Assembly: GCA_023404675.1 (NCBI GenBank)
Contig: JAEYAW010000035.1
Coordinates: 123,152-187,151 of the forward strand
Reading direction: 5' to 3'
Source: Pseudomonadota bacterium
GTDB lineage: Bacteria; Pseudomonadota; Alphaproteobacteria; Rhizobiales; Xanthobacteraceae
DNA length: 64,000 bases
The notes under the pieces were generated by a model that worked only from the letters and a program-made list of their open reading frames with translations, was not told the origin of the DNA and searched no databases. A program made the position numbers and the translations under genes. Shown here in pieces: positions 15,888 through 24,780 of the stretch (its first letter is position 1; each line of letters opens with the position of its first letter).

Positions 15888-17917
15888 TGATGAGCGACAC
15901 CATGCCCGCATCCCCGACATCCGCGAAGCCGCTGTATCGCCGCTTCGGCACGCTCCTGATCGCCAATCGCGGCGAGATCGCCTGCCGCGTCATCCGCACC
16001 GCGCGCGCCATGGGCCTGCGCACGGTCGCCGTCTATTCCGAAGCCGACGCCGGCGCGCTGCATGTGCGCATGGCCGACGACGCGGTGCTGCTGGGACCGG
16101 CCCGCGCGCGCGACAGCTATCTCAACATCGAACGGCTGATCGAAGCCGCACGTCAGACCGGCGCGGAAGCCGTGCATCCGGGTTACGGCTTCCTGTCGGA
16201 GAGCGCCGAGTTTGCCGAGGCCTGCGCGGCCGCCGGATTGGTTTTCGTCGGGCCGACGGCGCAGATGATCCGCGCCATGGGCTCGAAGTCCGGCTCCAAG
16301 GCGCTGATGGAGGCGGCGGGCGTGCCGCTGGTGCCGGGCTTCCACGGCGAGGCGCAGGACGAGCCGACGCTGGCGGGGGAGGCCGCGCGGATCGGCTTTC
16401 CGGTTCTGGTCAAGGCCTCGGCCGGCGGCGGCGGCCGCGGCATGCGCGTCGTCCGCACCGATGGCGACCTCTCCGCCGCCATCGTCAGCGCCAAGCGCGA
16501 GGCCAAGGCCGCGTTCGGCGATGATCGCCTGCTGATCGAGAAGTATGTCGACAACCCGCGCCATATCGAGGTGCAGGTGATCGGCGACAGCCACGGCCAT
16601 CTGCTGTCGCTGTTCGAGCGCGAATGCACGCTGCAGCGGCGCCATCAGAAGGTGGTGGAGGAAGCGCCGTCGCCGACGCTGAACCCGGCGCAGCGCGAGG
16701 CGATCTGCGCCGCCGCACGCAAGGCCGCTGGCGCGGTGAACTATGTCGGCGCGGGCACCATCGAGTTCGTCTCCGACGGCCGCGACTTCTTCTTCATCGA
16801 GATGAACACGCGTTTGCAGGTCGAGCATCCGGTGACCGAGCTGATCACCGGTGTCGATCTGGTGGAGTGGCAGTTGCGCGTGGCGTTCGGCGAGGCGCTG
16901 CCGCTGACACAGGATCAGATCACGCTCAATGGTCACGCCATCGAGGCGCGGGTCTATGCGGAAAATCCGGCGCGCAATTTCATGCCGTCGGTGGGGTCCA
17001 TCCGCACCTGGCGCACGCCGCCGGCGGGAGAGGGCCTGCGAATCGACGGCGGCTACGGCGAGGGCAACGCGGTCTCGCCGTATTACGACGCGATGCTGGC
17101 GAAGGTCATCACCTGCGCACCCACGCGCGAGGCGGCGATCAGCCGGCTCGGCCGCGCGCTGGACGAGATCGATGTGCGTGGCGTCGTCACCAATCTGGCG
17201 TTCCTGTCGGCGCTGGTCACGCATCCCGATGTGCGTGCCAATGCCATCGATACCGGCTTCATCGAGCGGCATCTCGAAGCGCTGACGAAGGCGTCGGCGG
17301 AGGTCTCCATCAGCGAGATCGCGGCGGCCGTCGCGGCCGTGCTCCGCTCCGAGCGCGACACGGCCGGGACAGAGTCTGACTCGCCCTGGCTCGCCGGCGG
17401 ATGGACGCCGGTCGGCCGGCGCAGCCGCCGCTTCGTCTTTCGCGCGGGGGCGGCCGAGCACGTCGCCATCCTGCGCTATGGCAAGGGACCGGCGACGCTC
17501 GCCTTCGGCGATCAGGACGTGCCGTTCGACTGGACCGCACGGGACAGCGGCGAAGTGGATGTGAGGCTTGGCGAGCGTTCGACGCGCGCCGCTGGTGTCG
17601 TCGATGGCCGCGATGTCTATGTCCGCACCCTCAACGGCCGTTTCGACCTGCATTGGGCCGATCCGTTCGGCGTGGAGGAGGACGAGCATGCAGGCGAGGA
17701 CCGCATCGTCGCGCCGCTGCCCGGCACGGTTGTCGCGCTGCTGGCGCAGGAGGGCGCGAAGGTCGAGAAGGGGGCCGCGATCATCACGCTCGAGGTGATG
17801 AAGATGGAGCAGACGCTGCGCGCGCCGTTCGAGGGCACGGTGAAGCGGATCAGGTGCAAGGTCGGCGATATCGTGCAGGAGGGCGTCGAACTGGCCGAGA
17901 TCGAGCCGGCCGCGTGA
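15887..17917 (+). CDS. mccA: Methylcrotonyl-CoA carboxylase, biotin carboxylase/carrier (alpha) subunit
   Basis: ATP-dependent carboxylation of biotin. 676 residues in three parts: biotin carboxylase N-terminus (LLIANRGEIACRVIRTAR, about 20-37), ATP-grasp with KASAGGGGRGMR and the EMNTRLQVEHPVTE motif, a middle BT-like linker, and a C-terminal biotinyl domain with K639 in EVMKMEQ. The ATG shares bases with the mccB stop (TGATG), so translation is coupled; the next codon is also ATG. mvaB follows 7 bp later. Confidence 0.94.
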   Translation: MMSDTMPASPTSAKPLYRRFGTLLIANRGEIACRVIRTARAMGLRTVAVYSEADAGALHVRMADDAVLLGPARARDSYLNIERLIEAARQTGAEAVHPGYGFLSESAEFAEACAAAGLVFVGPTAQMIRAMGSKSGSKALMEAAGVPLVPGFHGEAQDEPTLAGEAARIGFPVLVKASAGGGGRGMRVVRTDGDLSAAIVSAKREAKAAFGDDRLLIEKYVDNPRHIEVQVIGDSHGHLLSLFERECTLQRRHQKVVEEAPSPTLNPAQREAICAAARKAAGAVNYVGAGTIEFVSDGRDFFFIEMNTRLQVEHPVTELITGVDLVEWQLRVAFGEALPLTQDQITLNGHAIEARVYAENPARNFMPSVGSIRTWRTPPAGEGLRIDGGYGEGNAVSPYYDAMLAKVITCAPTREAAISRLGRALDEIDVRGVVTNLAFLSALVTHPDVRANAIDTGFIERHLEALTKASAEVSISEIAAAVAAVLRSERDTAGTESDSPWLAGGWTPVGRRSRRFVFRAGAAEHVAILRYGKGPATLAFGDQDVPFDWTARDSGEVDVRLGERSTRAAGVVDGRDVYVRTLNGRFDLHWADPFGVEEDEHAGEDRIVAPLPGTVVALLAQEGAKVEKGAAIITLEVMKMEQTLRAPFEGTVKRIRCKVGDIVQEGVELAEIEPAA

Positions 17918-17924
17918 GGCAGTC

Positions 17925-18833
17925 ATGAGCAACGAGGTTCGCATCGTCGAGGTCGGCCCCCGCGACGGTCTCCAGAACGAGAAGACGCCGGTCAGCGCGG
18001 CCGGCCGCATCGCCTTCATCGAGGCGCTGATCGCGGCGGGCTGCCCGATCATCGAGGTCGGCAGCTTCGTCTCGCCGAAGGCGATCCCGCAGATGGCCAA
18101 TTCCGACGAGGTGCTGCGCGCGCTCGGCGCGCGGCCGGGCCACGAGTTTCACGTGCTGGTGCCGAACGAGAAGGGCTTTGAGGCCGCGAAGGCGGCGGGT
18201 GCGAAGGTCATCGCCGTATTCGCCTCGGCCTCGGAGGGATTTTCCCGCGCCAACATCAACTGCAGCATCGCCGAGTCCATTGCCCGCTTCGAGCCGGTGC
18301 TGGCGCGGGCGAAAGCGGACGGCATCCGCGTGCGCGGCTATGTATCGTGCGTGCTCGGCTGTCCTTACGACGGCGCAGTCGCGCCGGCGCAGGTCGCGCG
18401 CGTCGCCGCGAAGCTGTGGGAGCTGGGTTGCTACGAGGTGTCGCTCGGCGACACCATCGGTGTCGGCACGCCGGAGAAGACCAAGGCGATGCTGCGCGCC
18501 TGCGCGCAGGAGGTGCCGGTCGAAAGGCTGGCGATGCACTTCCACGACACCTACGGGCAGGCGCTCGCCAATCTCTATGCAGGCATGGAGGAGGGCGCGC
18601 GTGTCATCGACAGCGCCGCCGGTGGCCTTGGAGGCTGCCCCTATGCGCCGGGCGCGACGGGCAACGTCGCGACCGAGGACGTGGTGTACATGCTCAACGG
18701 CATGGGCATCGGCACCGGGATCGATCTCGACCGCCTGCTGGCGGCGACCAATGCGATCAGCGAAACCCTTGGACGGCCGCCCGTCAGCCGCGTCGCTTCG
18801 GCGATGAACGCCAAACGGCGCGCCGCGACGTAG
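17925..18833 (+). CDS. mvaB: Hydroxymethylglutaryl-CoA lyase
   Basis: Cleaves 3-hydroxy-3-methylglutaryl-CoA to acetyl-CoA and acetoacetate, the last step of leucine degradation. 302 residues. TIM-barrel signature VGPRDGLQNEK (residues 8-18), metal-binding HFHDTYGQALAN, and the catalytic-cysteine loop GGLGGCPYAPGATGN are present. The operon mccB-mccA-mvaB covers the carboxylase and lyase steps. The isovaleryl-CoA dehydrogenase and methylglutaconyl-CoA hydratase genes often found with them are not in the window. Confidence 0.95.
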   Translation: MSNEVRIVEVGPRDGLQNEKTPVSAAGRIAFIEALIAAGCPIIEVGSFVSPKAIPQMANSDEVLRALGARPGHEFHVLVPNEKGFEAAKAAGAKVIAVFASASEGFSRANINCSIAESIARFEPVLARAKADGIRVRGYVSCVLGCPYDGAVAPAQVARVAAKLWELGCYEVSLGDTIGVGTPEKTKAMLRACAQEVPVERLAMHFHDTYGQALANLYAGMEEGARVIDSAAGGLGGCPYAPGATGNVATEDVVYMLNGMGIGTGIDLDRLLAATNAISETLGRPPVSRVASAMNAKRRAAT

Positions 18834-18882
18834 CGCTCCGGGCGCATGTTTTCGCCAAGAGCACCAAGAGCACCGAGACGCC

Positions 18883-20355
18883 TCAATCGTTGAACAGCGG
18901 CGGCGGGACGAATCCGCCGAACGCCTTCTCGATCAGCGAGGCGAGCTTGATCGGCGTCTTGTCCTCCAGCCACGGCCCGACGATCTGGACGCCGAGCGGC
19001 AGGCCGTCCTTCGACAGACCCAGCGGAATCGCTGTCGCGGGCAGGCCCGGCAGCGTCGCGATGCCCGGCCAGCACAGCTGGTCGGTGTAAACGCAGGACT
19101 GGCCGTCGATATCGATCCGGCGCAGCTCCTGATCCGGCGCGTGATCGTGCGGATAGGCGGGGATCGGCATGATCGGGCAGATCACCACATCGAACGACTT
19201 GAACAGCTCGCGCCAGGCCGCGCGCAGGCGCGTGCGCTTGGCGTTGTCCACGATCCAGTCGCGATGGCTGAGACCGACCGCGCGCGCCCGCTCGGCCACG
19301 AGGCTGGTGTCGCCGGCGGGAAGCGCCTTCGCCTGCGCGATCGCGCCGTCATAGACTTCGGGCGGGAAGCTGGCGGCGAGGAACGAGATCAGCATCCGCA
19401 TGTAGAGCCGCGTCGAGGCATCGAGATCCGGCAACAGCGGGCTGTGACGCGCGATGCTGACGCCTTCCGATGCCAGTTGCCCGGCGAGCTTCTCGATGCA
19501 GCCTCGGATCTCCGCCGAGGTTGGCAGCAGCGGGTGGCTGTCGAGCACCAGCGCCCGGAAGCCCTTGAAGGTGTCGTGGCGCGGGCCGGGCAGGGCCAGC
19601 TTGTAGGCGATGCCGACGTCGATGGGGTCGGGCTCGGCCATCAGGTCGAGCAGCAGGGCGAGATCGTCGGCGCTGCGGGCCATCGGGCCGACCACGGAGA
19701 GATCGCGCTCGAACGGCAGCGGATCGTTCGGCGGGGCGACATGGCCGCGGTTGGAGCACAGCTCGAAGGTCGGCTTGTGGGCGTAGACGCCGCAGTGGAA
19801 GGCGGGCACGCGCAGCGAGCCGCCGATGTCCGAGCCGAGCGACAGCGCGCCGAAACCTGCGGCCAGCGCGGCCGAGGAGCCGCCGGACGAGCCGCCCGGC
19901 GTGCGGCCGAGATCGAACGGATTGTTGGTGGTGCCGTAGATGTCATTGTAGCTCTGCCAGTCGCTGAGCGCGACCGGGACATTGGTCTTGCCAAGGATGA
20001 CGCCGCCGGCGTCCTTGACGCGGGTGACCGACAGCGCGTCCTCCTTCGCGATGAAGTCTTTGCACGGCGGAAAGCCCCAGGTCGTGGGCAGCCCGGCCAT
20101 GTTGTAGGATTCCTTCACCGTGGTCGGAATGCCGAGCAGCGGCTTGCTTTCGCCGCGCGCCAGCGCCTCGTCGGCCGCCTTCGCCGCTGCCAGCCCCCGC
20201 TCGAAATCGCGCACGCAGATGGCGTTGATCTTGTCGTCATGCCGTTCGATGCGGGCGATGACGTCCGTGGCCAGTTCGACCGCCGACACTTTCTTCGCCG
20301 CCAGCGCCGCCGACAACTCCGCCGCGCTCCTGAAGCTCCATTCCGATTTCGCCAC
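18883..20355 (-). CDS. Amidase (amidase-signature family)
   Basis: Hydrolase with a Ser-cisSer-Lys triad. 490 residues from the GTG at 20355, which has AAGGAGA upstream (a GTG one codon earlier is equivalent). Lys lies in PTTVKESYNMAG, the Gly/Ser-rich signature GGSSGGSSAALAAG follows, and the nucleophile region is SLGSDIGGSLRVP. The protein begins with the usual helix SAAELSAALAAKKVSAVELA. It is not GatA: no gatB/gatC neighbours and a different C-terminal half. Substrate unknown. Convergent with mvaB (49 bp). Confidence 0.9.
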   Translation of the reverse strand: MAKSEWSFRSAAELSAALAAKKVSAVELATDVIARIERHDDKINAICVRDFERGLAAAKAADEALARGESKPLLGIPTTVKESYNMAGLPTTWGFPPCKDFIAKEDALSVTRVKDAGGVILGKTNVPVALSDWQSYNDIYGTTNNPFDLGRTPGGSSGGSSAALAAGFGALSLGSDIGGSLRVPAFHCGVYAHKPTFELCSNRGHVAPPNDPLPFERDLSVVGPMARSADDLALLLDLMAEPDPIDVGIAYKLALPGPRHDTFKGFRALVLDSHPLLPTSAEIRGCIEKLAGQLASEGVSIARHSPLLPDLDASTRLYMRMLISFLAASFPPEVYDGAIAQAKALPAGDTSLVAERARAVGLSHRDWIVDNAKRTRLRAAWRELFKSFDVVICPIMPIPAYPHDHAPDQELRRIDIDGQSCVYTDQLCWPGIATLPGLPATAIPLGLSKDGLPLGVQIVGPWLEDKTPIKLASLIEKAFGGFVPPPLFND

Positions 20356-20529
20356 CACGATCTCCTTGAGAAGGCTCCGTCGCGGGGCCCGTTGGGACGA
20401 GCGCCCGCGATCGCGCGCGCAGCCTATGCGGGGCGTCGGAACTCGGCAACTGCGTGGCAACCGGGAAAATGTCGGCGGAACGGGAGGGCCGTGCGCGTGT
20501 CAGTTGCCGGCCCGGGCGGGAGGTGGCTG

Positions 20530-21636
20530 CTATCGGGGTGTTTGCTTCATCGGGACGATCCCGAGCCTCCCGGCCGTTTCGGTCAGCATCGCCTTCAGCG
20601 GGGCTTGTGTGTAGTGTTCAAAGTATCGCCAGATCACCCACGCGATGAAGACGATGGCCGCGATGATCGCGACCGTCGAGATTTCTGCCGATCGATGGGG
20701 AGCGGTCGCGGTGAAAATGACGTAGCCGAGCTGCATGTGCAGCAGATAAAGCGGGTAGGTGATTCCGCCCGCGGCCAGCGTCCATCGCGCCGGGATGGGC
20801 AGCCGCTCTATGCGCGTCGCCGCGAAGACGGCTCCCAGCGCCACGGCGCAAATGACGGCGACGACGTTCGGATCGAAGGTGTTGTGCGTATGAACGCCGA
20901 GCCAGTGCAGCCGGTGCACCGCCTGGAAAATGGCCGTCCCGAACGCGAGCGCGCCGAGTGCCCACAGACGCGCGTCGCGCCGGCCGCGATAATACTCGTA
21001 CATCAGCAGGCCGGATATGAAGAACCCGCTGTCATCGGCCAGGAAGATCTTCTCGACGACATTCGCGTCGATCGTCAGTTCGTTGGCGAGCGTGATGGCG
21101 AGCCACGCGACGATGATGGTATCGATGCGCCGTGGAAACAGGCCGAACGCGATGAAGCAGGTCACCCACGCGTAGAACACGATTTCAATGACGAGACTCC
21201 AGTACGTGCCATCGACATAGGGCTGATCCACGATCGTCGATGCGATCAACAGATTTGCGAGCCATTGCGACCCGGTGGCTTCGAAATGGCCTGCCCCGAT
21301 GAAGACCGTTCCGAGGAACGTCAGCGTCATGCAGAGGACGAACGTCGGGTAGATGCGGCAGAAGCGGGCGATGGCAAAGCCGACGGGCGAGCGTCCTTCG
21401 GCCGAGTACGCAATCACGAACCCGCTGATCGCGAAGAAGACCGGGACGCCGAGAAAGCCATACTGTGCGACCGGCGCCAGGTAGGGCAGGGCAACTTGCG
21501 GCACGCCCCGCGACGCCGGGCCCCAGAATCCGAAGTGATAGAGGATCACGCCCCCGACCGCCGCCAGGCGCAGGACATCGAGAAGCGGAACCCGCGTGGA
21601 GGGGTGGTTGCTCTGGCTCACCTTCAGGTTTCCCAT
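20530..21636 (-). CDS. Acyltransferase-3 family membrane protein (O-acetylase type)
   Basis: 368 residues with about ten membrane helices. The N-terminal block VPLLDVLRLAAVGGVILYHFGFW carries the conserved His/Arg motif of OafA/NodX-like acyltransferases, and FFAISGFVIAYS is the helix-3 motif. These proteins O-acetylate sugars of lipopolysaccharide, capsule or Nod factor. It is the last chromosomal gene before the prophage boundary at 21798 and could modify the surface glycan that the phage cassette at 61342-63611 also seems to target; that link is inference. Confidence 0.88.
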   Translation of the reverse strand: MGNLKVSQSNHPSTRVPLLDVLRLAAVGGVILYHFGFWGPASRGVPQVALPYLAPVAQYGFLGVPVFFAISGFVIAYSAEGRSPVGFAIARFCRIYPTFVLCMTLTFLGTVFIGAGHFEATGSQWLANLLIASTIVDQPYVDGTYWSLVIEIVFYAWVTCFIAFGLFPRRIDTIIVAWLAITLANELTIDANVVEKIFLADDSGFFISGLLMYEYYRGRRDARLWALGALAFGTAIFQAVHRLHWLGVHTHNTFDPNVVAVICAVALGAVFAATRIERLPIPARWTLAAGGITYPLYLLHMQLGYVIFTATAPHRSAEISTVAIIAAIVFIAWVIWRYFEHYTQAPLKAMLTETAGRLGIVPMKQTPR

Positions 21637-21775
21637 TCGGGGAATATCGAATTACCTCTTTTAATTTTCTCTAACGGACAGAAGAGGTTTGATCACGAAC
21701 CCGGGATATTCCCTGGTCCATCGGCCGGCGGATTGTTCGGCGGCAGGGCGCGCCCGTTCTGTGCCCCAAGGGCGA

Positions 21776-21794
21776 GACGAGCCATGCGCTCGTC
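21776..21794 (-). terminator. Hairpin just downstream of tRNA-Arg 3' end
   Basis: GACGAGC / GCTCGTC, 7-bp stem with a 5-nt loop, starting 4 bp beyond the CCA end of the tRNA fragment. It probably was the processing or termination structure of the original tRNA-Arg gene. Confidence 0.4.
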
Positions 21795-21797
21795 GGC

Positions 21798-21845
21798 TGG
21801 CGATCCCAGCAGGACTCGAACCTGCAACCCGCGGAGTAGAAATCC
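21798..21845 (-). other. Prophage attachment site: 3' half of tRNA-Arg(UCU)
   Basis: Read on the minus strand this is the 3' part of a tRNA: three base pairs of the anticodon stem, loop TTTCTAC (anticodon TCT), 3' stem TCCGC, 5-nt variable loop GGGTT, T-arm GCAGG-TTCGAGT-CCTGC, acceptor strand TGGGATC, discriminator G and encoded CCA. The matching 5' half (acceptor GATCCCA, D-arm, GC of the GCGGA stem) is absent. This is what remains on one side when a phage integrates into the anticodon region of a tRNA gene; the intact copy should be beyond the far end. The integrase gene lies 92 bp away. Confidence 0.8.
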
Positions 21846-21937
21846 TTCGCTCCACGGCGAGAAGCTGCTGTTATTTCAGGGTCATAGAGAACGCCTGACG
21901 GCAGCCTCGGGACTTTCCTCGGGAGTTTTTCCCGAGA

Positions 21938-23116
21938 TCAGCTGCGGTCGCGGCGCGATTTGCGCTTGCCGGCGGCCGGCTTTGTCGCCGCGCCGGTGGC
22001 CTCCATCGCGCCGCGCAGATCGTCCAGCGTGGCGTCGGTGTAGAACCGCGCCGTGATGGCGATGTCGCTGTGCCCGAGCAGCTTCTGCACCACGCGGAGA
22101 TTGCCGGTGGAGCGCAGCGTGCGCATCCCGGTGGTGTGACGCAGGTCGTGTAGGCGGGCGTCGACGCCGGCCTTACCCCATTTGCGCTTGTTCGAATTCA
22201 CGCCATGGTAGCTGATCGGGTAGCGCTGGCCGCGCACGAACAGGAACGGCTGTCCCGTCTTTGGATCACGCGATTTCGGACAGCGGCGGGTGCGCTGCGC
22301 CTTGAAAGTGAAGACATGGGTCGGGTGGTCGCCGCGCCGCGACCACAGGATCGCATAGGCCTCCTTCGTCAGCGGCAGCACGCGCGGCACGCCGCCCTTG
22401 GTCATCACCCGAATCACGGCCTGCTCGAAATCGACCTGCGGCCAGGTGAGCAGCACGTCGCGGCGGCGCAGGCCGGTGATGATGGCGAAGCGTCGCAGAT
22501 CGGAGAAATCCCGATCCTCGACCGCGTCGAGCGCGGATTCCTCGGAGGGCAGCAGCTCCCGCACATGGCGGCGGGTCTCTTTGAGCCAGTGCTTTTTCCA
22601 GCGGGGCTCGCGCATCAGCGCGACGTCCCAGTTGTCGCGGGCGCGGCGCATCACCCGGCGCAGCAGGCTGATTGTGGTGAGATTCACCCGGCGGTTCGAG
22701 ATCGGCCGCCAAAGCTGGGTGACCCGTCCGTCCGGCTCCGTCACCCGCCCGGCCTTGACGCGGCTCTGCCTGCGCGCCTGCACCATGCGGGAGACCATAT
22801 CGTCGGTGATCGCGTGGAGGAATGTGCGCGGTCCGAGGTGATCGCAGATCCAGTCGAGCGAGTGTTTCAGGTCGCGCTCGGAGCCCTGCGATCCGACTTC
22901 CTGCCACCAGCGCTCGCAGGCCGCGCCGAGCCGCATCGGCTCGCTGGCGGTTACGGCGAGGGTGGCGAGCAGGGCGCGAGCTTCAGCTTTTTTCGCGGTC
23001 TCGACGGCCTGCGCGTCACGTTCATCGGTGCAGCGCGTGGAGCCGGAAAAGCGATAACCCGCGATTTGGAAATCGTACTGGAAGAAGCGGGATCCGGAGG
23101 CGCGATAGACTGACAT
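21938..23116 (-). CDS. int: Tyrosine-type site-specific integrase
   Basis: Catalyses integration and excision at tRNA-Arg(UCU). 392 residues: N-terminal arm-binding part (SVYRASGSRFFQYDF), SAM-like core-binding domain about 60-180, catalytic domain about 185-375. All key residues are visible: R217 (ITGLRRRD), H323 and R326 (HDLRH), H349 (LLGHSDI) and nucleophile Y359 (ARFY). The C-terminal tail is basic (KRKSRRDRS). Its gene abuts the attachment site, as is usual, and its 5' end overlaps the excisionase-like gene by 166 bp in another frame. Confidence 0.95.
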   Translation of the reverse strand: MSVYRASGSRFFQYDFQIAGYRFSGSTRCTDERDAQAVETAKKAEARALLATLAVTASEPMRLGAACERWWQEVGSQGSERDLKHSLDWICDHLGPRTFLHAITDDMVSRMVQARRQSRVKAGRVTEPDGRVTQLWRPISNRRVNLTTISLLRRVMRRARDNWDVALMREPRWKKHWLKETRRHVRELLPSEESALDAVEDRDFSDLRRFAIITGLRRRDVLLTWPQVDFEQAVIRVMTKGGVPRVLPLTKEAYAILWSRRGDHPTHVFTFKAQRTRRCPKSRDPKTGQPFLFVRGQRYPISYHGVNSNKRKWGKAGVDARLHDLRHTTGMRTLRSTGNLRVVQKLLGHSDIAITARFYTDATLDDLRGAMEATGAATKPAAGKRKSRRDRS

Positions 23117-23340
23117 TGCGGGTCCGCCAGGCGTTGAAAGAAGCGGGTGACATCCTCGATGGTGTAGACGTAGCGCGGCTTCGCCAGCCCGAACCCCTTG
23201 ATGCGGCCGGTCAGGTTGCCCGCCCTACGATGCTTCCTCAGCGTCTTCTCGTCCATAGGGATCAGCGCGGCCAGTTCTGGCGCGCCCAGGGTGGCGCGGG
23301 CGCCGAAGGCGGCCCGGATGGCTTCGGGAAGGTCCGTCAT
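22951..23340 (-). CDS. Excisionase-like helix-turn-helix protein
   Basis: 129 residues. The first 75 or so form a MerR/AlpA-like winged-helix: LGAPELAALIPMDEKTLRKHRRAGNL then a basic wing and YTIEDVTRFFQRL. This type acts as directionality factor or small regulator next to phage integrases. The last 50 residues are Pro/Ser/Arg-rich and overlap the integrase start by 166 bp, so they look like a fortuitous read-through of the other frame. The start codon overlaps the stop of the DUF5131 gene (ATGA). Confidence 0.75.
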   Translation of the reverse strand: MTDLPEAIRAAFGARATLGAPELAALIPMDEKTLRKHRRAGNLTGRIKGFGLAKPRYVYTIEDVTRFFQRLADPQCQSIAPPDPASSSTISKSRVIAFPAPRAAPMNVTRRPSRPRKKLKLAPCSPPSP

Positions 23341-24407
23341 CGCGCCGGCATCCCATTGTGTTCGACGCCGTCGAGCAGTCGGCCGGCGCGGGCCTTGCCG
23401 ACGCGGCGCATCATGGTTGGATGGGCCGGGGGTACAGGCTGCACGCGGTCGGCGACCTCGATGCTGGCGAGATCTGGCTTCAGGACGCGTCCGTCGTTAC
23501 AGACAATCCGCACGGAATCGTCGGTAGCGAAGTCGCTGCCGTCCTTCCACGCGCCCCACTGCTTGAAGAAGAACGGCGTGCCCGCTGCAGCGCATTGATC
23601 GCGTAGCGATCGCGCCCAGTCCGGATGCATCGGCCGCGCGCCGGTGCCGCTCTCACCACCGGCGATCACCCAGTCGAGGCCGGGGTTCGAGAGGCCGAGA
23701 TCCGTGTTGAGTCCACCCATCTCCAGCCATCGCGATAGATCAATCGGCCCGAGCAGCGGCTCGGCGCTGATGAATCGCACGGCGGCCGGCGTCGCCAGAA
23801 GGTCGGGGATGCGCTCGTACGCGCGCGCCTGATCCTCGGTCGAGACGCCGAGCCAGACGTTCTTCAAGGGCCACTCGCCCGGTGTTTCGGGAAGCCATCC
23901 CTCTCCGGTTATCGCGAGCGCGGCCTCATGAATTCTCTCGTTTCCGGGCGTCGAAAATCCGCGATGGCACCACGTCTCGCGCACTTCCGTCAGATAATCG
24001 CGCATCCGCGCGCTGCGCTTGGTCAGCACCTGAAATGTGTGCTGCGGCGCGAGCGCCATCACCGCGAACACGCGGTCGATCCACGCGTCCGGGATCTGCT
24101 CATGAAACAGATCGCCCATCGAGTTGACGAAATACATCGTCGGCTTCCTGCGCTTCAGCGGCGCGAGGATCGTCGCGTCGCTCGCCAGCCGGACCTTGCC
24201 GGTCCACACCGCGTGGCCATTCACCCGCTGCACCGTGCCGAGATAGTGCGCCGTGGTCGCGCCGTGGCCGCGCTGGAAGCTCTCGTTCGTCATCGCCGCG
24301 AGCCGATAGGCCATCTGCATCGCGTAGCAATTGGTGCAGCCCGGCGAGACCAGCGAGCAGCCGACGATGGGATTCCAGGTGCGCTCGGTCCATTCGATCT
24401 TCGTCAT
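23337..24407 (-). CDS. DUF5131 (phage Gp37/Gp68) family protein
   Basis: 356 residues. The opening IEWTERTWNPIVGCSLVSPGCTNCYA and the later FVNSMGDLFHE, FQVLTKRS and WVIAGGESG blocks define this phage and island protein family. The three N-terminal cysteines (GCSLVSPGCTNC) recall the metal-binding start of radical-SAM enzymes, but the exact CxxxCxxC spacing is not met, so I do not assign chemistry. The start is the ATG at 24407; longer frames upstream are Arg/Pro noise. Function in phage biology is unknown; the family often sits beside DNA-metabolism genes. Confidence 0.85.
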   Translation of the reverse strand: MTKIEWTERTWNPIVGCSLVSPGCTNCYAMQMAYRLAAMTNESFQRGHGATTAHYLGTVQRVNGHAVWTGKVRLASDATILAPLKRRKPTMYFVNSMGDLFHEQIPDAWIDRVFAVMALAPQHTFQVLTKRSARMRDYLTEVRETWCHRGFSTPGNERIHEAALAITGEGWLPETPGEWPLKNVWLGVSTEDQARAYERIPDLLATPAAVRFISAEPLLGPIDLSRWLEMGGLNTDLGLSNPGLDWVIAGGESGTGARPMHPDWARSLRDQCAAAGTPFFFKQWGAWKDGSDFATDDSVRIVCNDGRVLKPDLASIEVADRVQPVPPAHPTMMRRVGKARAGRLLDGVEHNGMPAR

Positions 24408-24417
24408 GGCGACGCCC

Positions 24418-24780
24418 TCAGAATAAATCGAGTTGCGCTGCCGCGCCGGATGGTGGCGGCGGGGGCGGCTGCTGGATTGTTGCGGGTCTGGGGCGGGCCG
24501 GGGCTTCCGGCTCGTACGCGACGACGCGGCCTTCGCCGTTGATCCAGCGCCGCGGCCTGTCGCCGTGCAGCAGGGCGTCGATGGCGATGATCGCCGCCGC
24601 CATCGCATCCCACAGGGCCGCCGGACTGCCGGCCTCGAGCAGGCGCCGGGCCTGCGGAGCGGATGTGAGGCGGAGGGTCTGCCGCCATGATCCGTCAGGC
24701 CATGGCTCCATGCGCGCGGCCTCCCAGCCGGGAAAGCCGAAGATCGTCAGATCGGTGAAATCGCGCTGTGCGTCAGCCAT
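24418..24780 (-). CDS. Phage protein ending in a sliding-clamp-binding motif
   Basis: 120 residues of no recognised family. The N-terminal half is folded (FTDLTIFGFPGWEAARM... helices AGSPAALWDAMAAAIIAIDALL), then a Pro-rich flexible tail ends exactly in QLDLF. That pentapeptide is the canonical beta-clamp (DnaN) binding motif of polymerases and repair proteins, and a free C-terminus after a disordered linker is the typical way to present it. The protein may therefore dock on the host replication clamp. It overlaps the next gene upstream by 8 bp. Confidence 0.6.
   Translation of the reverse strand: MADAQRDFTDLTIFGFPGWEAARMEPWPDGSWRQTLRLTSAPQARRLLEAGSPAALWDAMAAAIIAIDALLHGDRPRRWINGEGRVVAYEPEAPARPRPATIQQPPPPPPSGAAAQLDLF

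Noticed and set aside
15755..18100. Long minus-strand open frame (781 codons) opposite mccA
   Set aside because: It is the antisense of two well-recognised enzymes; composition is Arg/His/Ala/Asp-rich with no motif or ribosome site. High-GC codon bias keeps the complementary frame open.
18850..18885. Short direct repeats (AGCACCAAGAGCACCGAG) considered as a repeat array
   Set aside because: Only two imperfect units next to each other; no spacers, no cas genes, so not CRISPR.
21798..21930. Complete tRNA gene at the prophage edge
   Set aside because: The 3' half folds well, but no 5' acceptor strand GATCCCA or D-arm lies at the right distance upstream on the minus strand; it is a fragment.
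19141..22056. Plus-strand open frame of 971 codons opposite the amidase and acyltransferase genes
   Set aside because: Runs across the amidase, an intergenic gap, the acyltransferase and the tRNA fragment, with no family resemblance; a shadow frame.
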